From positions 181,324,541-181,388,540 of the forward strand of contig CM060846.1 of assembly GCA_030762175.1 (NCBI GenBank): a stretch of DNA of 64,000 bases. Direction: 5' to 3'. The notes beneath the pieces were generated by a model, which had not been told where the DNA came from, made no database searches, and was given only the letters and a program-made list of their open reading frames with translations. The stretch's first letter is position 1. Each line of letters starts with the position of its first letter. Positions 48,001 to 57,243 of this stretch are shown piece after piece. The DNA comes from Metallyticus violacea. Its lineage: Eukaryota > Arthropoda > Insecta > Mantodea > Metallyticidae. A program made the position numbers and the translations under genes.

Positions 48001-48772
48001 TCTCGATGTCGATAGATGGAAATTCACACCCTGAAAATTCGGCCAAAGATCGAAAAAAAAGGCAAATTCGCCTTTTCAACGCGACGTTTTGGCGCGCGCT
48101 GTGAATGTGCGTTTGAAGAGAGTACACGGATCTGACACGGAAAGTGGTCAGTGGTATATGAATTAGAGATGACGTTCCAGTTGAAATGTACAGCAAGTGA
48201 GGCAGAACAAATGGATAAGTCCAAGTGTAAAAGTCTGTGAGTGCTGTCAGAAAGAAAAGTAGGTTGACCAGTGTTGAGCAGAACAAGATGGTGACGGTCG
48301 AGAAATTCTGCCAACATGCTGCCCGGGCACACTCCGTTTTGGAACCCCATAGGGGATGGTGTGCATTAAAATCTCCCAAATGTAGGACGGGGGGTGGTAC
48401 CTGAGACAGAAAATCATCCAGGTCAACTGTAGTGACGGTGCCAGACGGAGGTAAATAAACAGTGCAGACAGAAAAATAAAGGCCGGAAAAGTGAACTGTA
48501 GCTGCAGCAGCTTGTAAAGGAGTCTGGAACTGTAATGAAGTGCTGTACACGTCATTGCGAATTAAAAGTAAAACTCCGCTGTGAGTGGGAGTGCCATCTA
48601 CGGCAGGGAGATCAAACCTCACCGAAGAGTAACCGCGTAAATTAAAAGAATCCTGTGGGCGAAGTTTTGTCTCTTGGAGACACACTAGCGGACAGTCAAT
48701 AAAGCGTAAAAATAACTCGAGGTGAGGCCTGCGACTACGGTGACTACGCACATTCCACGAAAGGATAGCCAT
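45094..48772 (-). pseudogene. LINE copy C ORF2 (endonuclease-RT-RNase H)
   Basis: Starts MAILSWNVRS at 48,772. Endonuclease motifs: LSWNVR, CLQETKL, LGDFNAHHPLW. A 353-codon frame (48,772-47,711) looks intact, but its middle (about 48,320-48,060) is out of frame between two compensating shifts; the true coding sense is in the frame 48,350-48,024. RT frame 47,185-46,238: VFFNLDKAYD (catalytic Asp is Asn), NGVPQGSVLS, and an intact SLFADDFAYIF. RNase H: NTDGSKFDTG, AELYAIYRA, CSDSLSAIL, then VPGHV followed by a TGA. The C-terminal CDHPFTVRHILIDC and ending RVCGFWSKV* (45,094) match copy B. Confidence 0.9.
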
Positions 48773-48810
48773 TGTTAAAATTATGTAAAATAGATAAAAA
48801 ATTAACCACC

Positions 48811-50070
48811 TTATTTTTGGACGTTCCAGGACGAATTAGACGTCCTTTTTTTTAACCGCGTGGGACTCGGTGGCACATCCTGCTCCATCACATGCTCAGA
48901 GGAAGGGCTCTCCCGCTGAGAAGAATAAACCGATTGGAAAAGCTGAAATCGGTTGGAGATGGAAAGAGGCGGTGACGGCGACCGCCTAGCGGGTTTGCTC
49001 CCATTATGGGAGCGTGACCTCCGAGGAGAAGAGCTCGAGTGCTGCTTCGTATTACTGGTAGTGGATGATTTAAGGAACTCAGTTCAGGTATAAGCGGTCT
49101 TAAGCTTAATAGATGGAGCATCAAAAACAATAGGCTTCGGCTTCTCAGTAGAACGGTTGGCGGAAGTTGGCGCACACGCACCCGAGTAAGAAACAAGATC
49201 GCAAGTCTGCGTGCTAATAGTGCGCTTCTGGACCGCAGAAGAAGACACAGCGTTGTATGTCCCGGTTTTAGGCAACACTGGTAGGCGAGATTGGAATCGC
49301 TTCCGCGAGTCACTGAATGTAAGTTTCTCCTTAACCCTGATCTCCTGGATAGAGTGTTCATCGCGGAAACGAGGACAATCGCGGGACGAAGCCGGATGGT
49401 CACCTTGACAGTTTACGCAGACAGGGGCAGTTGCACAAGCCCCCTCATGACTTTCAGTACCACAGGTTGCACAGATCGGCTTTGTTGCTCTCTTGCACGA
49501 CAGGCGAGTGTGGCCAAAACGTTTGCATTGGAAGCATCGCATGGGACTGGGAATATATGGGCGAACCTCATTAGCCTCATATCCAGCTTAGATCCTCTGT
49601 GGCAACTCAACCCGGTTGAAAGTGAGGAAGAGAGTACGGGTTGGCTGTGCTTCACCTTCCTTCCTAGCCTGTACAGGATAGACCGATGTAACTCCCTGGT
49701 CTGTCAGACAACTATGGATTTCCGAGTCGGACATCCAATCTAACACAGTAGTAGTAATGACTCCTCGCGACGAATTTAAAGTTCTATGTGGCTCTACCCG
49801 GATCGGATACCCGTGGAGAATCGTCGCCTTGAGCAATGAGTTAGTTTGCGCTATTCCAAGTGTCTCTACCAAAAGAGAACCATTACGGAGACGTGTACAT
49901 GTTTTCACTGGTCCAGAAATGCCATCAATACCCTTCTGAATCGCAAACGGGTTTACTCTGCAGAATGACTGACCATCCTCCGTACGACTAATTACGAAGT
50001 AGCGAGCAAATGGCTGCTCGGTCACTTCCTTTACATCTACATCTACCATAGCGCATTCATCCTTCACCAT
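48811..50070 (-). pseudogene. LINE copy C ORF1 (gag-like)
   Basis: A single frame of 420 codons from 50,070 to TAA at 48,811-48,813, interrupted by only two nonsense codons: TAA at 49,585-49,587 (where copy B has Lys) and TGA/TAA near 49,084. The CCHC cluster is intact: CFQCKRFGHTRLSC, CATCGTESHEGAC, CVNCQGDHPASSRDC. The Ser/Pro/Arg tail has RRSRSHNGSKPARRSPSPP. The start could also be the internal Met at 50,049. This is the best-preserved ORF1 in the window. Confidence 0.87.
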
Positions 50071-50427
50071 TACACCTGTCTCCGATGGCAGGCTGCTTCC
50101 TGGGCGCCACCCCGGCTTAGGTTATTTGCCATCGCCTGGACAAAGTAACCGCAGGGTCACACCTTCCTGGGTACAGTCAAACGGACCCAATCGCCTTTAG
50201 GAAGTTTACGGCGCATGTAATGGCTCCTCCCCGGGCCTGGCCTTTACCAGGGGATACGCTCTTGCCCTACATGATGACCCACGGCCGGCAGTCACGCCAT
50301 TATCCAGTCACTTTTTACCGTGTCAAACATGGTGGCATCCTTCAGAATAAAAGCAGGGAGGTATAAAAGGTTAAAGTAAAATGGAGACGAAATAAAAAGG
50401 ACTCAAACGCGCTAATCGCGGACCTAT

Positions 50428-50958
50428 GTCAGAGTGACACTACTATGGGTACCTGGACATGTGGGACTCCCAGGTAATGAGGCCGCAGTTGTCGCAGCTA
50501 AATCCGCCCTTTTGGACCCTGCTGAGTACGAGCAATGTTTTTATTTTAGGAATTTTAAACATTCTTTACGTGAGGCATTCTCTCGCGCTGGCGCGATGAG
50601 TGGGATTTAATACCAGCCAATAAGCTTAGGGAATGTAAATCCGCCCCTTTTAACTGGTCGACTTCTTCTCGCGCAGTTCGTCACGAAGAAGTTATTTTAG
50701 CTTGTCTGAGAATTGGGCATTGCCGTTTTAGTCACTGTCACCTTTTTAGTGGTCAACCAGCTCCAGCTTGCCCTCACTCTGACCACCCCTTTACAGTGCG
50801 TCACATTTTACTTGATGGCCATCATCTGGCAGTTTTTAGACTTTCCATGGGTTTGCCCTCCTGCATTGCGGAGATGCTTGCAGATGATGTAGTTGCTGTT
50901 GAGCGACTGCTCCGTTTTATTCGTGTATGCGGTTTTTGGAGCAAGGTTTTATTCATGA
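50428..50958 (+). pseudogene. LINE copy D ORF2 C-terminus
   Basis: Encodes the last RNase H block and the Cys/His C-terminus (CPHSDHPFTVRHILLDGHH; the final Cys is Gly). The GFWSKV ending near 50,946 has lost its stop and the frame reads on to 51,017. A frameshift near 50,580 breaks the upstream part. Non-functional. Confidence 0.8.
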
Positions 50959-50959
50959 G

Positions 50960-51470
50960 GAAATTTTTGGACTATTTTAAGACTGTTGTTATTTCAGCTT
51001 TTGCTGTATCGTTTTAGTGCCAGTCTTTGATGATAGTGTTGCTTATAGCCCTGGTTATTTGTTTTGTGGTTTTATTGTTACCATTTTAGACTTCTATAAG
51101 ACTGGTTAGTTTTCAGCTCTTGCTGATGGTTTTACCACCAGTCTTTATTTGTTGTAGTCAATATTATCCTTGATGTTGGTTTTATGGTTTTATTGATACA
51201 TTTTTAGTCCATTACAAGACTGTTGTGATTTCCGATCTTGCGGCTATTTTTAGCACCAGTATTCTGTTTGTTGACCATTTAACCCTTGTGACTTATTTGG
51301 GCGTTTTATTGTTTCTATTTTAAACCATTCTAGGACTGTTGTTTTTCTGCTTTTGCGTCTGTTTTATTACCATTCCTTACTTTGTTGACCGTTTCACCCA
51401 CTTGTTATTTGTTATGAGAATTTTTTTTGCACAACGTGCTGCTTGCGTTTAACTTATGCACTGATTTATT
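50960..51470 (+). repeat. LINE copy D 3' UTR with four ~117-bp tandem units
   Basis: Hairpins at 50,995-51,006 (CAGC-TTTT-GCTG), 51,114-51,125 (CAGC-TCTT-GCTG), 51,232-51,243 (CCGA-TCTT-GCGG) and 51,347-51,358 (CTGC-TTTT-GCGT). Spacings are 119, 118 and 115 bp. One more unit than in copy B. Confidence 0.78.
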
Positions 51471-51689
51471 TATTTTTTAATTTTGGCGCAGTTTTTAGTG
51501 TGTTTGGCCGCTAATGACCATTGCTGATTTACGCCCTTAAGCAATAATCAATCAATCAATCAATAAATCATAAGGGTCGCTTGTATACCAGACGCCCGGG
51601 CAGAAACTTTTTTTAAATCGCAAGCCTCGTCACACTGCACTGTACTTTACCAGCTCACCACGTCTGGCACATTTTACCTGGTAACCGAA

Positions 51690-51885
51690 TCATCGGAATG
51701 AAATGAGATGAAATGGGAGAGCGGAAATTATTGGAAAGTTAACGCCCATCCCAGCATTCGCCTAAGTAACCAGGAAAAACCAAGGTGGAATGGTCGGATT
51801 CAAGGTATTTGAACTCGGGACGTCTAGAATGCGTGTCCTAAGTGTACCGTCTGGATATCCCGCTAAGTTTTTATAAAGATGGTCA
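51690..51885 (-). repeat. Possible tRNA-derived SINE
   Basis: The minus strand reads CGAGTTCAAATACCTTGAAT (B-box-like) about 50 bases after GATATCCAGACGGTACACTT, then a body with CCTTGGTTTTTCCTGGTTAC and TTTCATCTCATTTCATTCC. Pattern-based; single copy here. Confidence 0.4.
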
Positions 51886-52472
51886 GCTGAACTACTTGGT
51901 TTCATTTGTTTTCAAACCTTACATATAAGATAAACATTTAGTATTGCATTTTTTCTCAGGGGTTTGAAGCACATATATTGATTGATTTTACAGGATACCT
52001 CAAGTTAATACATGCGCAAAAAATTTAATCACGAGAACAATTAAAATGTGTAATACCTGAAGTTTTAATCTTTAGCAATTATAGACAATTTATCTAAAAT
52101 ATACTAATATAAGAAAACATTAAATTTAAAGTAATGCTGTTTTAAGGATTGTAATTATGAGTGATAATAAATATTTTGTTTGGATGAAGTCTTAGACTTG
52201 TGCTGTATATGTTTTATTTATTTTACTTTATGCTATTTCACAAAGTAGTTCAATTAACAATGCATTTATATCTGTGGAATTATATTTTATCAAAAATTTT
52301 AAGTCAGTGAAAAGTTACACATTTATTGTCATTTAGACTGTAAAAGATCTGAATTACTTGCACTGCATGTGAAAATAGTAAATATAATACATTGTTTTCA
52401 TTATGGATAACTGTTGGAAAATTGGATCATAAGCGAAGAAAGAAAGAAAAATTACTGGCAAGTTGCTGATTA
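51886..52472. other. AT-rich spacer
   Basis: No feature recognised. Confidence 0.45.
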
Positions 52473-52503
52473 CACTGGGCAACAATGAAAATGTTTCGGG
52501 CTT
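52473..52503 (+). repeat. CACTG transposon left terminal inverted repeat
   Basis: CACTGGGCAACAA identical to the right end; second block GTTTCGGGC. Confidence 0.75.
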
Positions 52504-52805
52504 AAAAATTGTGAATATACATGTATTTCCATATGCTGAATTCAAAAATCGCCATAAAAATGATAGATTAGCTCTTGGTTTGAAGATAAAGTGACATTTC
52601 ATTTTTTAGAGTGAAGATTTTAAATTTGGGGGATTTTTTGGGGAGTTGGCACACCTGTCAAATAACAAAACACAAATGCTCTTCAGCTGTTGGTAAGTCA
52701 TAAACATAGATACTGTTGCTGTGACTGTGAATTACATGTAGTTTCTACTCAAATTAATGCAAAATTTCTGGTTCGCGAGTGCTTTTTAGTGTAAAATTTG
52801 TAAAA

Positions 52806-54500
52806 ATGCCACGAAAATGTGTAAATATGGTAAATAACATTTGTTATATTTGTGTTGAAATAACATTTTCCTCACAGAAACGCAATCTGATGCCTCTTGT
52901 AAAGACTGCCTATCAGTATTATTTCGGTATGAAAGTAGGGGACCAGGATAAGTCTTGGGCTCCACATATATGTTGCAACGCATGTTCAGTTACACTGCGA
53001 GAATAGCTGAAAAAGAAGAAGCGATGTATGGCTTTCGCTGTGCCTATGATTTGGCGGGAGCCTACAAACCATACAGATGACTGCTATTTCTGCCTGACTC
53101 CACCTATAAAGGCAGGATTGTCTATGAAGAAAAGAAGAACAGTTCAGTACCCGAATCTTCCATCTGCTATTCGACCCATTCCACATTCGGATAGTTTACC
53201 AGTTCCTACTCCACCCGAAAATTGTGTGTTTGAAGTAGAAGATGAAGACGGCGTGGAACAAGAAGAACCAAAGAAGCCTTCTACATCCCATGACCATGAT
53301 TTTGAGGTAAAAGATGATAAACCGCACAGACAGAGTCAAGCGGAATTGAGTGATCTCATTAGAGACCTTGGCCTGTCAAAGAAGAAGGTAGAAATTCTTG
53401 GGTCTCGACTACAGCAATGGAATCTTCTCCAAAGTGATGTGAGAATCTCACAGTACAGAAAACGTCACATGGAACTGCTTCCCTTTTTTGAGAAGAAAAA
53501 TAATCATATTGTTTGCTGCGACATTAATGACTTGATGAAGTCTTTGAATTTGAATCATGATCCAACTGAATGGAGGCTATTCATAGACTCCTCCAAGCTT
53601 AGTTTGAAAGCTGTGTTACTTCACAACGGGAACCTTCTTTCATCTATTCCTGTTGGTCATGCTGTTCACATGAAGGAGACATATGCAAATATGAAAGCTC
53701 TCTTGGACTCAATTAAATATCATGAACACAAATGGAAAATCTGTGGTGATGTAAAAGTCATTGCCATACTCTTAGGAATGCAACTGGGTTACACAAAGCA
53801 TTGCTGCTTCTTATGTATTTGGGACAGTAGAGATAGGAAATTGCATTATATTAAAGAAGACTGGCCTGCAAGAAATCTTCGCCCTAGCGAGAAAAATGTA
53901 GTTGCGAAGCCTCTTGTGGACCCAAAAGACGTTCTTCTTCCACCCCTGCATATCAAGCTGGGTTTGATGAAAAATTTTGTCAAAGCTATGAACCGAGAAG
54001 GACGCGCCTTTAAGTACATCAGAGAGAAATTTTCGAAATTAAGTGATGCAAAAGTTAAGGAAGGCATTTTTGTCGGACCACAAATAAGACAACTTGTAAA
54101 GGATCCTGCATTTGACCAAGTTTTGAAGGGGAAAGAAAAGGAAGCTTGGGAAGCTTTCAAGGATGTTGTTCATGGATTTTTAGGCAACAAAAGAGATGAC
54201 AACTACAAGCATTTGGTGACAGTGCTCCTGCAAAAATACCGTAACCTTGGATGCAACATGTCCTTTAAGATCCATTTTCTCCACTCCCACCTAGACTTTT
54301 TCCCTCCTAGTTGTGGAGCTGTTAGTGATGAACATGGGGACAGATTCCATCAGGACATTTCTGTTATGGAACAAAGATATCAGGGCCGTTGGAATAAGGT
54401 AATGCTTGCGGATTACTGTTGGTCTTTGTATAGGGATTCTGCGGAACTCCATTACAAGAGCCAAGCTAAAAGACGACGAAGTCAATGGGCCACCACATGA
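52806..54500 (+). pseudogene. Putative zinc-bound RNase H-fold transposase, one nonsense codon
   Basis: A 564-residue frame starting MPRKCVNMV, interrupted only by TAG at 53,004-53,006 (codon 67, probably once Trp). The N-terminus has Cys pairs (C13/C16, C57/C60, C93/C96) suggesting a zinc domain. Residues 120-180 are acidic then basic. Candidate catalytic Asp261 (LFIDSSK) and Asp315 (CGDVKV) are followed by Cys334/Cys337 (CCFLC) and later His490/His495 (HFLHSH), then SDEHGDRFHQ (Glu509 or Asp512 as third acid). Asp-x18-C-x2-C and H-x4-H match the spacing known in RAG1-type catalytic cores. I know related sequences only as widespread uncharacterised multi-copy animal proteins. The transposase assignment rests on this pattern plus the TIRs. 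Confidence 0.65.
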
Positions 54501-54747
54501 TTCTCTTCAGACACGACTATCTGCGAAGTATTTTTCCAGCAATTTAGAACTCTTAGCACGTAATTACCAGTTAAAAATCAAATGCACTTTCATTGTTGTT
54601 AGCATGTATGAAATTAAAATGTATCCTTTTCTCTCAATCCGTTAATATGTAATACTTCCACCTTGTGTATATCATAGAAACTAGAGCTAATAAAAAATTT
54701 TCATTGTCATATTTGTTTTTCTCAACCCAAAATTAGTAGGAATTGCC

Positions 54748-54795
54748 TCATGAAGTGCTCGAAACATTCAAAAATTATTTTTTTGTTGCCCAGTG
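54748..54795 (-). repeat. CACTG transposon right terminal inverted repeat
   Basis: Reverse complement begins CACTGGGCAACAA; the second block GTTTCGAGC comes after about 15 extra bases. Confidence 0.75.
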
Positions 54796-55964
54796 TTTTT
54801 TATGTAAAATACTTGGTATAACTTACCTAAACGGCATATGACCAGTTCTCTTTCGCTACAACATTAATGCTTTATGTTCCTAGCATCTGAGACATGAGAT
54901 GATTATTTATTTTGGTATCTAGTAATTTGTATAAACCTTTTTAAAAACGAGTTCAGATTTCGTTGCTTCCAAATCATAAAAAATAAAATGTTTTGGAAAA
55001 ATATTAATAGGAATAAAAAGGCGTAGACAAAGGTTCGCAATAAAGGAGTAACGAGTCGAGGCTTTTTGTCTCGAAAATTTACTCACATAATTTACATAAA
55101 CCTCCTACACATTCATTCCCTCGTCTCACTTTCCAAAGGACCGCGTTGAAGGGAACGACCGGCAGTTACATTTCTAATGCCTAGGTTCTTTGAGTTTTGT
55201 CCTTTCATTTCGTTATATGAGTAACATTAATCAACGACTCTTGACATATATTTAATTATACAAACGTCTTCACATAGAGAATTTCCAGTAGCCACAGAAA
55301 CGACAAAATATGTGAGATTACACGGTGGGACTGGAATGAATTTTTGGTACTTTAACCGCTGCTCCTGAATACAAATGTACAGCATTATCTGCTTTGAGTA
55401 GTTTTCCGTAGTGTGGTTTGTTCTTATATCTTTCCTAAGCGCCTAAAAATTCTAAAAGAGATACTAGAGATGTGAGAAATCTGAAATAAAAGTTAAGCCT
55501 TTTGTGATTTTAGGGAATGATTGATAAAAATTCTACTTCATGCTTTTTTCCATTGCATGACAGATAGTCGCAAGAATGTTAATGCTTTGAAGTAAATATA
55601 GTTGAAGTGCTGATAATTATAGAACACAACATTTTTATTTAATCAGATGTTGCTAATTACTTATTTACCATCTGCTCCGAATAATCTATAAATTTTCTTG
55701 GAAAATTAGGAGATAATCACACTCATTGCCAGTATTATAAAATAATTACATTAAATAAATTGCACATTAGAGTTGGAATGTAACTTAAAGTATAATTTGT
55801 TACATTATATATTACCTGCATGGTTTTTAAAATTAGAAAGTTAACATTCTGTTATGTTGCTGGTACTAGTGTATTGAACATTAAATAGTAAAAAATAATA
55901 AACTTACTTATTATTCACATAACATTTTGAATGTTAAACTTCATAATGAAAGTAACTGATAATA
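54796..55964. other. AT-rich spacer
   Basis: No feature recognised. Confidence 0.45.
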
Positions 55965-56149
55965 TGAGAGGTGTTCTAAAAGTTATCTCAGAGATGTGGT
56001 GAAGTTGGCCAAAATACTGTAATAGTTGTTAGATATTATCCTTTAGTTAAGGCGCTGTAAAGTTTCAGACGCGTAAGTGTAGTCACTCGTTTGTGTCGAT
56101 CGTGTAAACAAATTAGTGTTAACATTTTCAATAAAATGGTTACAAATAA

Positions 56150-57190
56150 AATACGAGGTTGAAAAAGTACTTCGTTTTGAGGGGTTTAACCCCAACAGAA
56201 ATACAAAAGTAGTTAGATTGCACATTGAAGGGTCCTTTTCCCTCATTCACAATGGATAAAAAGTGGGCTTCCTAATTTAAGTGTGATCGCACATCTATTC
56301 AAGATGATTGAGCTTAAGACTTTCCAAAACTGCTACGACGGACGAGATTGTGAAAAAAATTTACAATGCGGTACTCGTTGATCGCCGATTCAAGGCACGC
56401 GAGTTAGCTTATATTGCAAATACCTCGATAAGGCGTGTCCACTACAATATATAAGAAATTTTATGCATGGGAAAGTTTTCCGCTTTACGGTTGCCGCGTT
56501 GTTAATAATGGATCGAAAACGTATTCGAATGAACGTTTTGCAAGAGTGTTTAAAGTTGTTTAAACCCAATTCCATTGAGTTTACCCAGAGTTTTATAACA
56601 GCAGGTGAAACATGGATTCATCACTAAAAGCCAGAGATGAAAGAGCAGTTCTAACAGTGGGTGGCAATAGGCGAAAGTGCACCAAAGAAAGCAAAAACAG
56701 TTCCACCTGCAAGAACATCTATGACTGCACTTTTCTGCGATTATCATGATGTGGTACTTGTAGACTACCTCCACAAGAGTGTGGTATTACGCTTCACTAC
56801 TGCACCAAATGAAGGATGCTATTCAAGCTAAAAATCCACACCTTGTGAAATGGAACGTTCTTTTTCATTATAATGTGCCTTCACATACACGTCTGGGATT
56901 GTTACTGCAAAACTGCATCACCTTTGTTTTCCAGTATTTTCACATCCACCATATTCACCGTATTTGTCTCCCAGAGATAACTTTTTGTTCCCAAACCTGG
57001 ATAAATCGCTGGGTGGACAAAGATTTGCGTCAAATTATGAGGTTAAATTTGAGACAGATGCTTATTTTTTATTATTGGACAACTCTTATTTTACTGAGCG
57101 TATTAGAAATTGTAAAATCGTTGGACATATATTTATTTATTTATTTATTTATTTACAAGGTGACTATGTTGAAGAACAAAAATTTTTCTG
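56150..57190 (+). pseudogene. mariner transposase, heavily degraded
   Basis: Pieces in several frames: DEIVKKIYNAVLVDRRFKAR and LAYIANTS (second HTH, about 56,345-56,430); FITAGETWIHH, where the first catalytic Asp (DETW) is Gly (about 56,595); WVAIGESAPKKAKTVPP; HPPYSPYLSPRDNFLFPNLD, in which the SPD block has lost its Asp (about 56,950); SLGGQRFASNYEVKFETDAY; and GDYVEEQKFF near the end. Many stops. Two catalytic residues are changed. Confidence 0.85.
57125..57154. repeat. (TTTA)n microsatellite
   Basis: Short TTTA run inside the mariner relic. Confidence 0.85.
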
Positions 57191-57243
57191 TTAAATCTTA
57201 TGTTATCGTGGCTAAGCCGAGAACTTTTAGAACAACCCTTGTA

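Larger units (their letters stand above)
44896..50426 (-). mobile_element. I-type non-LTR retrotransposon, copy C, both ends clipped
   Basis: Minus-strand copy with all coding regions. It lacks about 50 bp at the 5' end (joins copy D at 50,426-50,428) and stops in the 3' UTR at 44,896, missing about 370 bp of 3' UTR and the tail. Its 3' UTR is about 93% like copy B by eye. Loss of the 3' end is unusual for a target-primed insertion and implies a later deletion or rearrangement. Confidence 0.9.
50428..51569 (+). mobile_element. I-type non-LTR retrotransposon, copy D (3' fragment)
   Basis: Starts inside RNase H (VRVTLLWVPGHVGLPGNEAA) at 50,428 and runs to the 3' tail. It is about 15-20% different from copies B and C, so it is a separate subfamily member. 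5' truncation is typical of LINEs. The tail is GCAATAATC plus (AATC)n at 51,545-51,563. Confidence 0.9.
52473..54795 (+). mobile_element. DNA transposon with CACTG termini and one large ORF
   Basis: The left end reads CACTGGGCAACAATGAAAAT then GTTTCGGGC. The right end, reverse-complemented from 54,795, reads CACTGGGCAACAAAAAAATA and then GTTTCGAGC, so the terminal 13 bp are identical and a second block matches after a small insertion. The length is 2,323 bp. One protein fills the interior on the plus strand. Ends starting CACTG are typical of the CMC (EnSpm/Chapaev) and Transib group. Target duplications are not clear: the flanks read GATTA and TTTTT. Confidence 0.72.
55965..57241 (+). mobile_element. 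mariner-like transposon, second copy (different lineage)
   Basis: The left end is TGAGAGGTGTTCTAAAAGTT. The right end, reverse-complemented from 57,241, is CAAGGGTTGTTCTAAAAGTT. TA dinucleotides flank both ends (55,963-55,964 and 57,242-57,243). The length is 1,277 bp. The TIRs differ from those of the 7,471 element, so this is another mariner lineage. The interior is a decayed plus-strand transposase. Confidence 0.87.

Noticed and set aside
49211..49939. Plus-strand ORFs of 60-150 codons across copy C ORF1
   Set aside because: Shadows of the minus-strand ORF1; the zinc knuckles and homology to copies A/B are on the minus strand.
50428..51569. Copies C and D as one twin-primed (5'-inverted) LINE insertion
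   Set aside because: The region present in both (RNase H end to mid 3' UTR, ~740 bp) is 15-20% different, while one RNA template would give near identity and little overlap.
53846..54485. Minus-strand ORFs at 53,846-54,160 and 54,291-54,485
   Set aside because: Antisense to the long transposase-like frame, which has the motifs.
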